NCBI GenBank assembly: GCA_900553295.1
Contig: USCR01000015.1
Location: 1-27,463, forward strand
From: an uncultured Eubacteriales bacterium
Lineage (GTDB): Bacteria > Bacillota > Clostridia > Christensenellales > Aristaeellaceae
DNA: 27,463 nucleotides
Reading direction: 5' to 3'
Notes under the pieces: model-generated
The model's database searches: none
Seen by the model: only the letters and a program-made list of their open reading frames with translations
Told to the model about the DNA's origin: nothing
Shown here: positions 14,401 to 21,429 of the stretch, one piece after another
Numbering within the stretch: the stretch's first letter is position 1
How the letters are laid out: each line of letters starts with the position of its first letter
Position numbers and translations under genes: made by a program

Positions 14401-16448
14401 CAAAAGCGAAAAAATGGCTTGGTCAGGCGCTGCGGCAGGCATTGCAAGCCCTGCCGCTTTGCCTTTTCTTTGCCCTGACCCTCACCCTGTTTGCCGCCAC
14501 GCAGATGGTGTGCGATAATCAGGAGGAGTTCTGGTTCACCTGGGCGCAGATGGCGCCGGGCGTGGTCCGGGTGGGGCTGTGGGTCTGGGGGGCGCTGACG
14601 CTGCTGCTGGCGGTGCTGCCCCGCCGGGCCTTTCCCTGGGGGCAAGGGGTGCTGCTGGGCCTGGGCGTGGCGGCGCTGTTGCAGGGAAACGGGCTGAACG
14701 CCGACTATGGCGCGCTCAACGGCCAGGCCATCGCCTGGGGTGAATACACCGTCTATGGACTGATCAACACGGCGCTGTGGGCGGGTATTTTGTTTATTTG
14801 CCTGTCTCTGCGGCAGTGGAAGCGCTTTGGGGCGCTGTGCGTGGTGCTGCCTTGCCTGCTGGCCGTGGGGGAGGGGGGATGGATCGCCTACCGGGCGGCC
14901 CAGGCGCCCACCCCGCAAACGGAAACCTACCTTTCCCAGGCGGGGCTGTATACCGTGGGGACGGAGGAAAACCTGCTGGTGCTGGTGCTCGACAGCGTGG
15001 ACGCGGACCAGTTTGCCCAGGCCCTGGCGGAGGACCCCGACCTGTCCCGGCGCCTGGAAGGCTTCACCTGGTACCGCAACGCCATGGGGCTCAGCGACCC
15101 CACCAAATATGGCTTGCCTGCCTTGCTCACCGGCCAGGCCTATACCCAGCCGGTGGACTATGCGGGGTTCATCGCCGCGGCTTACGCGGATGCGCCCCTG
15201 TATACCATGCTGGCCGGGGACGTGTGGGACGCGCGCTTTTTCACCGACAGCCGCTATGTATCCCTGGACGCGGGCGTAGTGGACAACCTGGCCCGGGAGG
15301 AGCTGGCCGTCAACGACCCCGCGGGGCTTACCCGGGACCTGCTCCGGCTGTGCGCCTTCCGCTATGCGCCGCACTTCCTCAAGCCACAGCTGTGGATGTA
15401 CAGCAACGTATTCCTGCCCTATGCCCAGGCCCAGGGGGAACCCGTCTATGAGGTTACCGATCCGGCCTTTGACGCACGGCTGCGGGAGGAGGGGCTGGAG
15501 GCCACGGTGGAGCGGGCATTCCGGCTGATTCACCTTACAGGCATGCATCCCCCCTATACCATGGACGCGGACTGCCAGTACCAGGCCCAGGGCGTTACCG
15601 CCCAGGAGCAGATGCGGGGCTGCCTTCGCCTGGCGAAGGACTACCTGGAGCAGCTGCGGGCCCTGGGGGTGTACGACCGGTCGGCGGTGCTGATCCTGGC
15701 GGACCATGGCACGGACACGGTGCACCGGCCCCTGCTGTTGCTCAAGCGGCCCGGGGATACGGGGGAAATGGCGGTCAACGACGCTCCCGTGAGCTACGCG
15801 GACCTGCCGGCCACATACGTGGCCCTGCTCACCGGCGCGCAGGCCGGCACGGAGCTGTGGAGCATACCCCAGGGGCAGGCGCGCACCCGGCTGTACTACC
15901 ACGAAAGCAGCCGGAACAATGCCTTCAACCTGTATGAATACAGCACCCAGGCCCTGTCCCCGTCCTGGGAGGAGCTGATTCCCACCGGGCGGGTGTTCCA
16001 TGGGGACAGCCTGGAGGCCGCCGCGCCCTACACCCTGGGGGAAACCCTGTACTTTGACCTGCGGGCCACGGCCCGGCCCTATCTGGTCAGTGGCTTTTCC
16101 TCGGCGGATTTCCACAGCACCTGGACCGTGGGGGAATCCGGGCGCATCAGCCTGCCCCTGGCGCGGCCGCCCCGGAGCGACACCCTGACCGTGGAGATGA
16201 AGTTCCTCTCGATCATGGGCGGAAGCCAGCGTTTGCGGGTGGACTGCGGCGGGCAGACTGTTTTTGAGGGTACGGTGACGGACTACACCCTGCGCTTCAG
16301 CTTTCCCGCCAGCCTGGTGCAGGACCAAACCCTGACGCTGGACTTCACCTATCCCGATGCCATTTCCCACCTGGAGGCGGGGCTGAGCGAGGATACCCGC
16401 CAGGTAGCCTTTGCCGTCACGGAGCTTACCGTACTGGACGGCGTGTAA
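14397..16448 (+). CDS. Membrane-bound sulfatase/LtaS-fold (alkaline phosphatase superfamily) enzyme
   Basis: 683 residues. Four or five predicted transmembrane helices occupy residues about 17-160. An extracellular domain of the alkaline-phosphatase/sulfatase fold follows: VLVLDSVDADQF (195-206) with metal ligand Asp199, DPTKYGLPALLTG (234-246) with Thr236 as likely nucleophile as in LtaS-type phosphoglycerol transferases, HLTGMHPPY (379-387), and LADHGTDTVHRP (434-445) with Asp436/His437 as metal ligands. No Cys-x-Pro-x-Arg formylglycine motif is present, which argues against a true sulfatase and for a phospho-group transferase or hydrolase. A beta-rich C-terminal extension (about 520-683) is unlike the usual LtaS. 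It overlaps wecB by 4 bp. Probable role: modifying a surface glycan with a phospho-alcohol; the substrate is unknown. Confidence 0.85.
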   Translation: MTKAKKWLGQALRQALQALPLCLFFALTLTLFAATQMVCDNQEEFWFTWAQMAPGVVRVGLWVWGALTLLLAVLPRRAFPWGQGVLLGLGVAALLQGNGLNADYGALNGQAIAWGEYTVYGLINTALWAGILFICLSLRQWKRFGALCVVLPCLLAVGEGGWIAYRAAQAPTPQTETYLSQAGLYTVGTEENLLVLVLDSVDADQFAQALAEDPDLSRRLEGFTWYRNAMGLSDPTKYGLPALLTGQAYTQPVDYAGFIAAAYADAPLYTMLAGDVWDARFFTDSRYVSLDAGVVDNLAREELAVNDPAGLTRDLLRLCAFRYAPHFLKPQLWMYSNVFLPYAQAQGEPVYEVTDPAFDARLREEGLEATVERAFRLIHLTGMHPPYTMDADCQYQAQGVTAQEQMRGCLRLAKDYLEQLRALGVYDRSAVLILADHGTDTVHRPLLLLKRPGDTGEMAVNDAPVSYADLPATYVALLTGAQAGTELWSIPQGQARTRLYYHESSRNNAFNLYEYSTQALSPSWEELIPTGRVFHGDSLEAAAPYTLGETLYFDLRATARPYLVSGFSSADFHSTWTVGESGRISLPLARPPRSDTLTVEMKFLSIMGGSQRLRVDCGGQTVFEGTVTDYTLRFSFPASLVQDQTLTLDFTYPDAISHLEAGLSEDTRQVAFAVTELTVLDGV

Positions 16449-16461
16449 GGAGGTATGTGCC

Positions 16462-17736
16462 ATGCATATCCATATGGTTGCCATTGGCTCCACGGGGGAT
16501 GTGCGCCCCTATGTGCTCCTGGGGAAGGAATTGCGCCGCCGGGGACACGAGGTAACCATTGTGGCCTTTGCCAACTTTGCCGCCATGGCGGAGGAGGCGG
16601 GGCTGGGCTTCTACCCCTTGGCAGGGGATGTGATGGACTTTATGGAGCGCATCATGAAGCCCGGCGTGGTGGGGGCCAAGTTCCTGCGCCAGGTGGAGCA
16701 ATCCCTGCGGGACGTGGCGCCGGTGCTGCTGCACGACCTGATGGAGGCCTTTCGCGGGGCGGACGCCATGATCTGCACCTTTTTTGGCAGCACGTATTAT
16801 TCCGTGGCGGAGAAATATGGCATCCCGGTGGTGCAGACCCAGTATTTCCCCATGGACCCCAACCGGCAAATGCCCATTTCCTCCGCGCCGGCGTGGAAGC
16901 TGGGGCCGGCCTGGAACCTGGCCACCTATCGCCTGGGTTATCTGTTGATTCATCTGCTGGAGCACCGCTACCTTACTGCCTGGCGGGAGGAAAACCATGT
17001 GACCGTTCCGCGCATCCACGGGGGCCCGGACTATACCCTGGGCGGGCATACTATCCCGGTGATCTATGCCATCAGCCCGCTGGTGGTGCCTCGTCCCGCC
17101 CAGTGGGGGAGGAATATCCACATGTCCGGCTTCTGGGTGGACGAGGAGTCCAAGCCCTTTGTTCCGCCCCGGGAACTGGCGGATTTCCTGGCCGCGGGGG
17201 AAAAGCCGGTGTACATCGGCTTTGGTTCCATGGTATCGGGGAACATGCGCAAGACCTTTGACGTGGTGATGAAGGCGGTGCGTGCCGCGGGGCTGCGGGT
17301 GATCCTGGATAACGGCTGGAGCGGCGCGGGGCTGGCAGGCGCGTCCAACGTGTTTACGCTAAGCAGCTTTGTGCCCCATGACTGGCTGTTTCCCCAGATG
17401 CGGGCGGTGGTGCACCATGGGGGCGCGGGCACCACGGCCGCGGGACTGCGGGCGGGATGCCCCACCCTGGTGATTCCCTTTGGCGGGGATCAGCCCTTCT
17501 GGGGGAGCCGGGTATGGGCGCTGGGCTGCGGCCCCAAGCCCATCCGCCGGGAAAACCTCACGGTATCCCGCCTGACCCGGGCGCTGGTGGATCTGACCCA
17601 TCACGAGGCCTATGCCCGGGCGGCCCAGGCCCTGGGGGCCGGGCTGCGCCAGGAGCATGGCATCATCACCGCTGCCGACCTGGTGGAGCAGGAAGTGCGG
17701 CGGTGGCTGGCAGGCCCGGCGCAGACGGAGGCTTGA
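16462..17736 (+). CDS. GT1-family glycosyltransferase, sterol-glucosyltransferase-like
   Basis: 424 residues with a GT-B fold. The N-terminal acceptor domain begins with the GT28/MGT-type AIGSTGDVRPYVLLGKEL (7-24). The C-terminal donor domain has IGFGSMV (252-258), HHGGAGTTAAGLRAGCPT (318-335) and IPFGGDQPFWG (338-348), which is the signature of UDP-glucose:sterol and related lipid glucosyltransferases. Bacterial members glucosylate lipids or secondary metabolites; sterols are unlikely in this organism, so a glycolipid acceptor is inferred. No transmembrane helix is evident. The start is fixed by AAGGAGGT (16448-16455) 7 nt upstream; an ATG at 16455 is out of frame. It lies 13 bp after the LtaS-fold gene and 41 bp before the serine hydrolase gene. 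Confidence 0.9.
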   Translation: MHIHMVAIGSTGDVRPYVLLGKELRRRGHEVTIVAFANFAAMAEEAGLGFYPLAGDVMDFMERIMKPGVVGAKFLRQVEQSLRDVAPVLLHDLMEAFRGADAMICTFFGSTYYSVAEKYGIPVVQTQYFPMDPNRQMPISSAPAWKLGPAWNLATYRLGYLLIHLLEHRYLTAWREENHVTVPRIHGGPDYTLGGHTIPVIYAISPLVVPRPAQWGRNIHMSGFWVDEESKPFVPPRELADFLAAGEKPVYIGFGSMVSGNMRKTFDVVMKAVRAAGLRVILDNGWSGAGLAGASNVFTLSSFVPHDWLFPQMRAVVHHGGAGTTAAGLRAGCPTLVIPFGGDQPFWGSRVWALGCGPKPIRRENLTVSRLTRALVDLTHHEAYARAAQALGAGLRQEHGIITAADLVEQEVRRWLAGPAQTEA

Positions 17737-17777
17737 ACTGCCGCAAGACACATCGAAAGGGGAAAGGAAGGCGCGCT

Positions 17778-18527
17778 ATGTTCCAGCGGATTGAGGAAAT
17801 ATTGCACGGGATACCGGGACAGGTGGGGTGCTATATCTACTACCCGGCCACGGGGGAATGCTTCGCCTATCAGGCGGACATGCCCCTGGTGGCGGCCAGC
17901 GTCATCAAGCTGCCCATCCTGGTGGAGGCCTTCCGCCAGCGGGAGGCGGGGATGATCCGCTTTGAGGAGATGCGGACCATCCGCCGGGAGGACAAGCTGC
18001 CCTCCTGCGGGGCGCTGACCTATATGCACGATGGGCTGGAGGTTACCCTGGGGGATCTGGTCACGCTGATGATTATTCTCAGCGACAACACCGCCACCAA
18101 CCTGCTCATAGACCGCCTGGGCATGGGCGCCATCAACCAGAGCGTGGATAACCTGGGGCTGACAGGCACGCGGCTGAACCGCAAGCTGTTTCAGCCGGAG
18201 CTTTCCCGCCAGGGCATTGAAAACTACGTCACCGCCCGGGACATGGGGCTGCTCCTGGAGGGACTGCTGCGCGGAACTCTGCTCAACCCCGAGGCCAGCG
18301 CGGAAATGCTGTCCATCCTGCGCAACCAGCGCCTGAACGGTAAAATGCCCTTCTATCTGCATAGCCGCGGGGTTCCCGTGGCGCACAAGACCGGGGAGGA
18401 CGACGGCATCACCCACGACGTGGGCATCATCTATCAAGATGACCCGGTGATCTTCTGCTTTTTGTCCAACGATACGGTGGTGCCCCAGGCGGAGCGCGCC
18501 ATTCAGGAAATCGCCGCCATGCTGTGA
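17778..18527 (+). CDS. Class A beta-lactamase-fold serine hydrolase lacking Glu166
   Basis: 249 residues. The penicillin-recognising fold motifs are complete: S41-V-I-K44 (nucleophile and general base Lys), S102-D-N104 and K204-T-G206. The omega-loop segment that reads EPELN in TEM-type enzymes is QPELS here (139-143), so the deacylating Glu166 position is Gln and Asn170 is Ser. No signal peptide or lipobox is present: the protein begins MFQRIEEILHG and goes straight into the fold. It is therefore unlikely to confer beta-lactam resistance. An esterase, amidase or transpeptidase-like role, possibly on cluster products, is inferred. AAAGGAAG lies about 8 nt before the ATG. Last gene of the plus-strand cluster. 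Confidence 0.85.
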   Translation: MFQRIEEILHGIPGQVGCYIYYPATGECFAYQADMPLVAASVIKLPILVEAFRQREAGMIRFEEMRTIRREDKLPSCGALTYMHDGLEVTLGDLVTLMIILSDNTATNLLIDRLGMGAINQSVDNLGLTGTRLNRKLFQPELSRQGIENYVTARDMGLLLEGLLRGTLLNPEASAEMLSILRNQRLNGKMPFYLHSRGVPVAHKTGEDDGITHDVGIIYQDDPVIFCFLSNDTVVPQAERAIQEIAAML

Positions 18528-18549
18528 TCCGGCGCGGTGCACGCAAAAA

Positions 18550-18594
18550 GGCCCCCGGTGCCAGCCGTTACGGGCTGACGCCGGGGACGCTTAG
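18550..18594. repeat. 45-bp hairpin repeat, copy 1
   Basis: Differs from the copy at 18802-18846 at 5 of 45 positions. It folds by pairing CCCCGG (18553-18558) with CCGGGG (18581-18586) and CAGCC with GGCTG around GTTACG. An AAAAA run at 18546-18550 would give a U-run on the minus strand, so it can act as terminator in that direction; the plus-direction tail ACGCTTAG is weak. Confidence 0.75.
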
Positions 18595-18597
18595 AGC

Positions 18598-18794
18598 GTT
18601 GACAAAGTATTTTGCCTCAACATTTTTGCAGGTCATGCATTGCATGCGTACAAGCACAGGGGGATTCACGCCTGCGGGCGCGACCAAAGGGCTTTCCGCT
18701 CGCCCTTTGGAAACCTTCGGGCCCATGCTTGGCGAAAGCCTTGCAAGGCAGGGGCCAGAGACTCTCCTTTATGATAAGGCATGCCTTTTTCAAC
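18598..18794. mobile_element. Possible MITE-like element, about 197 bp
   Basis: The ends are inverted: GTTGACAAAG (18598-18607) against CTTTTTCAAC (18785-18794), 9 of 10 matching. Inside is a perfect stem, CCAAAGGGC (18684-18692) with GCCCTTTGG (18702-18710). There is no open frame. A clear target-site duplication was not found; instead the element is flanked by two copies of a 45-bp hairpin. It could be a non-autonomous element or a dispersed extragenic repeat. Copies elsewhere in the genome would be needed to settle this. Confidence 0.4.
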
Positions 18795-18801
18795 AGTCCG
18801 C

Positions 18802-18846
18802 GGCCCCCGGTGCCAACCGTTACAGGCTGGCGCCGGGGGCGCTTTG
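18802..18846. repeat. 45-bp hairpin repeat, copy 2
   Basis: The second copy of the 18550-18594 sequence, in the same orientation. Its stem is stronger: GCCCCCGG (18803-18810) with CCGGGGGC (18833-18840), continuing with GCCA/TGGC and CC/GG around GTTACA. It is followed by GCTTTGT in the plus direction. The few changes between copies include paired changes (G to A and A to G within the stem region) that largely keep the fold, suggesting the structure matters. Confidence 0.75.
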
Positions 18847-18885
18847 TATGTATCTATGGATATGCCGGGAGGAACCGGTGCCGGG

Positions 18886-19350
18886 TCAGTCCGGGGCCAC
18901 CTCCACGGTGAGCTCCGCTTCCACGGGCAGGTTCATGGGCAGGGAGGCTACCCCGAAGGCACAGCGGGCATGCTTGCCCTGCTCCCCGAATACCTCCACC
19001 AGCAAGTCGCTCAGGCCGTTGGCCACCTGCGGCTGCTGGGTGAATTCCGGGGTGGAGGCCACGTAGATCCGCGCGTCCAGGATGCGGGTGATCCGGTCCA
19101 GGTCTCCCAGGTGCTTTTTCAGCTGTGCCAACAGGTTCAGGGCGCACAGCTGCGCGGCCGCGTACCCATCCTGGGCGGAAACCTCCGCGCCCAGGCGGCC
19201 CACATAGGGCTTTTCACCGTTGCGCACAGGAAGCTGGCCGGAACACCAAACGATGCGTCCGCTCTGGGTTACGGGCACATAAGCGGCCACCGGCGCGGGT
19301 GCGTCGGGCAGGGGACCGTACTTTTCGGCAATGATGGTTTCAGCACGCAT
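18886..19350 (-). CDS. Rid-family (YjgF/YER057c/UK114) protein
   Basis: 154 residues, longer than classic RidA (about 128). It resembles the PF14588-type subgroup: an N-terminal extension, then VWCSGQLPVRNGEKP, AAAQLCALNLLAQLKKHLGD, ILDARIYVASTPEFTQQPQV, LLVEVFGEQGKHARCAFGVA and a closing LPVEAELTVEV. RidA hydrolyses reactive enamine/imine intermediates such as 2-aminoacrylate; the activity of this subgroup is less certain. GGGAGG lies about 9 nt before the ATG at 19350. It starts 17 bp after the alaS stop, so it is cotranscribed with the short alanyl-tRNA synthetase. A quality-control link between the two is possible but unproven. The subgroup assignment is from motif memory. Confidence 0.88.
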   Translation of the reverse strand: MRAETIIAEKYGPLPDAPAPVAAYVPVTQSGRIVWCSGQLPVRNGEKPYVGRLGAEVSAQDGYAAAQLCALNLLAQLKKHLGDLDRITRILDARIYVASTPEFTQQPQVANGLSDLLVEVFGEQGKHARCAFGVASLPMNLPVEAELTVEVAPD

Positions 19351-19367
19351 GGCGTCGTCCCTCCCCC

Positions 19368-21155
19368 TTACTTCAGCACGGCCTTGATGCGGCGGATGCC
19401 GGCGCTGGAGCTCTCTTCCTTCACAATGTGGAACTCGCCCAGGTCGCCGGTGTTTTCCGCATGGGGGCCGCCGCAGATCTCGAAGGAGTATTCGCCCATC
19501 TTGTAGGTGCGAACCTTCTCCCCGTACTTGCTCTCGAACAGGCCGATGGCGCCCTGGGCCTTGGCTTCGGGCACGGTCATTTCCTCGCAGACCACCGGTA
19601 CCTTGGCCTGAATGGCCTCGTTCACCAGCTTCTCCACCTGGGCCAGCTCTTCCTTGGTGACCTTGCGGCCAAAGGTGAAGTCGAAGCGCAGGCGCTCGGC
19701 GGTGATGTTGGAGCCCTTCTGGGCCACCTCGTCCCCCAGCACCTTGCGCAGGGCGGCGTGGAGCAGGTGGGTGGCGGTGTGGAGCTTGGTGGTCTGCTCG
19801 CTGTGGTCGGCCAGACCGCCCTTGAAGCGCTGCTCGGCGCCCGCGTGGCTGGTGGCCTGGTGCTGCTTGAAGCATTCCTCAAAGGCGGGCACGTCCACGG
19901 TGAGGCCGCGCTCCCGGGCCAGCTCGCAGGTCATCTCAATGGGGAAGCCATAGGTATCGTACAGGTGGAAGGCGCTTACGCCGTCAATGACGCCATTTTG
20001 CACCCGGGAAGCCACCTTGTCAAACTCCTTGTTGCCCTGGCGCAGGGTGCGGGCGAAGCGGAGCTCCTCCAGCTTGAGCTGCTCCAGCACAAAGGCGCTG
20101 TTCCGGGCCAGCTCAGGATAAACGTCCTGGTACTGGGCGATAATAACCCGGGCAATTTCGCTGGTGAAGCCTTCGGGCATGTCCAGCTGCATGCCGTAGC
20201 GCACAGCCCGGCGGATCAGCCGGCGGAGGATATAGCCCTGGTCAGTGTTGGAGGGGCTTACGCCGCGGTCGTCCCCCAGGATAAAGGTAGCGGTGCGCAT
20301 GTGGTCCGCAATAATGCGGAAGGCCTTGTCCGTGGCTTCATCCTGGCCGTACTGCCGTCCGCTGAGCTCGGCAATCTTGGCCAGGATGCCGGTGAAGGCG
20401 TCGGTTTCATAAACGGTCTTTTTGCCGTTGAGCACGCAGATGGTGCGCTCCAGGCCCATGCCCGTGTCCACGTTCTTCTGGGCCAGGGGCACAAAGGTGC
20501 CGTCCGCCTGCTTGTTGTACTGCATGAACACGTCGTTCCAGATCTCCAGGTACCGGCCGCAGGAGCAGGCGGGGGAGCAGTCCGGGCCGCAGGGCTCCTT
20601 ATCGGTGATGATAAACATCTCCGTGTCCGGCCCGCAGGGGCCGGTGATGCCGGCGGGACCCCACCAGTTGTTCTCCTTGGGCAGGTAGAAGATGTGATCC
20701 TCCGCCACGCCCATGGAGCGCCACAGGTCGTGGGATTCCTCGTCCCGGGGGCAATCCTCGTTACCGGCAAAAACGGAGAAGGCCAGGCGGTCCTTGTCCA
20801 GGCCCAGGTACTCGGGGCTGGTCAGGAACTCCCAGCTCCAGGAAATGGCTTCCTTCTTGAAATAATCCCCCAGGCTCCAGTTGCCCAGCATTTCGAAGAA
20901 GGTCAGGTGGCTGGGATCGCCCACGTCGTCGATGTCGCCGGTGCGGATGCACTTCTGCACGTCGGTGAGGCGGGTGCCGGCGGGGTGCTTGGCGCCCATG
21001 AGATAGGGCACCAGGGGATGCATGCCCGCGGTGGTAAAGAGCACCGTGGGGTCGTTTTCGGGAATGACGGAGGCGGACTGAATGCGGGCACAGCCCTTGC
21101 TTTCCATGAATTTCAGGAACATTTCGCGCAGCTGCGCCGAGGTAAGCTGCTTCAT
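19368..21155 (-). CDS. alaS: Short alanyl-tRNA synthetase lacking the C-terminal domain
   Basis: 595 residues against about 870-880 for standard bacterial AlaRS. The aminoacylation core is present: LFTTAGMHPLVPY (39-51), CIRTGDIDDVGDP (69-81), HLTFFEMLGNWS (83-94), NNWWGPAGITGPCGPDTE and NTDQGYILRRLIRRAVRYG. The editing domain is also present, with its zinc ligands H459-x3-H463 (HTATHLLHAAL) and C561-x3-H565 (CGGPHAENTG). The protein stops about 30 residues later, so the DHHA1/C-Ala region that helps bind the tRNA elbow and dimerise is missing. The end is a normal stop with the Rid gene following, so this is not an obvious frameshift. ATG 21155 is chosen over GTG 21167 because AAAGGAG overlaps the latter. 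Known family: similar short proteins exist as sole or second AlaRS-related genes in some Firmicutes. Confidence 0.9.
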   Translation of the reverse strand: MKQLTSAQLREMFLKFMESKGCARIQSASVIPENDPTVLFTTAGMHPLVPYLMGAKHPAGTRLTDVQKCIRTGDIDDVGDPSHLTFFEMLGNWSLGDYFKKEAISWSWEFLTSPEYLGLDKDRLAFSVFAGNEDCPRDEESHDLWRSMGVAEDHIFYLPKENNWWGPAGITGPCGPDTEMFIITDKEPCGPDCSPACSCGRYLEIWNDVFMQYNKQADGTFVPLAQKNVDTGMGLERTICVLNGKKTVYETDAFTGILAKIAELSGRQYGQDEATDKAFRIIADHMRTATFILGDDRGVSPSNTDQGYILRRLIRRAVRYGMQLDMPEGFTSEIARVIIAQYQDVYPELARNSAFVLEQLKLEELRFARTLRQGNKEFDKVASRVQNGVIDGVSAFHLYDTYGFPIEMTCELARERGLTVDVPAFEECFKQHQATSHAGAEQRFKGGLADHSEQTTKLHTATHLLHAALRKVLGDEVAQKGSNITAERLRFDFTFGRKVTKEELAQVEKLVNEAIQAKVPVVCEEMTVPEAKAQGAIGLFESKYGEKVRTYKMGEYSFEICGGPHAENTGDLGEFHIVKEESSSAGIRRIKAVLK

Positions 21156-21229
21156 GGGGTTAACCACTCCTTTGCATCATCGCGGCACGGAGCGCGAAGG
21201 GGCGTACAGCCGCGGAAAAGATCCCAAAG

Positions 21230-21258
21230 ATTATAACAAAAACGCACCGGGAATGCAA
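21230..21258 (-). promoter_or_regulatory. Sigma-A promoter for alaS-rid
   Basis: On the minus strand, -35 TTGCAT (21258-21253), a 17-bp spacer and a perfect -10 TATAAT (21235-21230). The leader to ATG 21155 is only about 70 nt, too short for a T-box riboswitch, which often controls alaS in Firmicutes. Confidence 0.8.
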
Positions 21259-21328
21259 CCGGCGGCCCGATGAAAACAAGGGGTAAAAAACTTTGTTATT
21301 CCGGTACATAAAGAATGTAGAAAATCCA

Positions 21329-21357
21329 TTGACGAGGCAGGCCGGAATGCGTATAAT
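21329..21357 (+). promoter_or_regulatory. Sigma-A promoter for the kinase-ruvX operon
   Basis: -35 TTGACG (21329-21334), a 17-bp spacer and a perfect -10 TATAAT (21352-21357). The start near 21364 gives a leader of about 66 nt. It diverges from the alaS promoter. Confidence 0.85.
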
Positions 21358-21429
21358 GAAATGACGCTGCATTGCCCCCAGGGCAAGGCGGCCAGCCTAC
21401 ATACGATTAAGGATTAGGTGATCGTGATC

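Larger units (their letters stand above)
18528..18885. other. Gene-free interval carrying a repeat element
   Basis: No gene is seen across about 360 bp. It contains two near-identical 45-bp hairpin sequences (18550-18594 and 18802-18846), an intervening element with inverted ends (18598-18794) and an internal 9-bp stem (18684-18710). Genes on the two sides converge, so terminators are expected; the first hairpin lies 22 bp after the serine hydrolase stop and the second 40 bp after the Rid stop. Confidence 0.75.

Noticed and set aside
14322-16493. A 723-codon minus-strand frame opposite the LtaS-fold gene
   Set aside because: Gln/Gly/Pro/His-rich antisense shadow covering three real genes.
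17778-18527. Antibiotic-resistance beta-lactamase
   Set aside because: No signal peptide and the Glu166 position reads Gln; the fold is right but resistance is unlikely.
21156-21229. T-box riboswitch before alaS
   Set aside because: The leader predicted from the promoter is only about 70 nt and contains no recognisable T-box core sequence or terminator/antiterminator pair.
19428-21236. A 602-codon plus-strand frame opposite alaS
   Set aside because: Antisense of a clear synthetase gene; repeated Gly/Ala/Val/His content and no domain.
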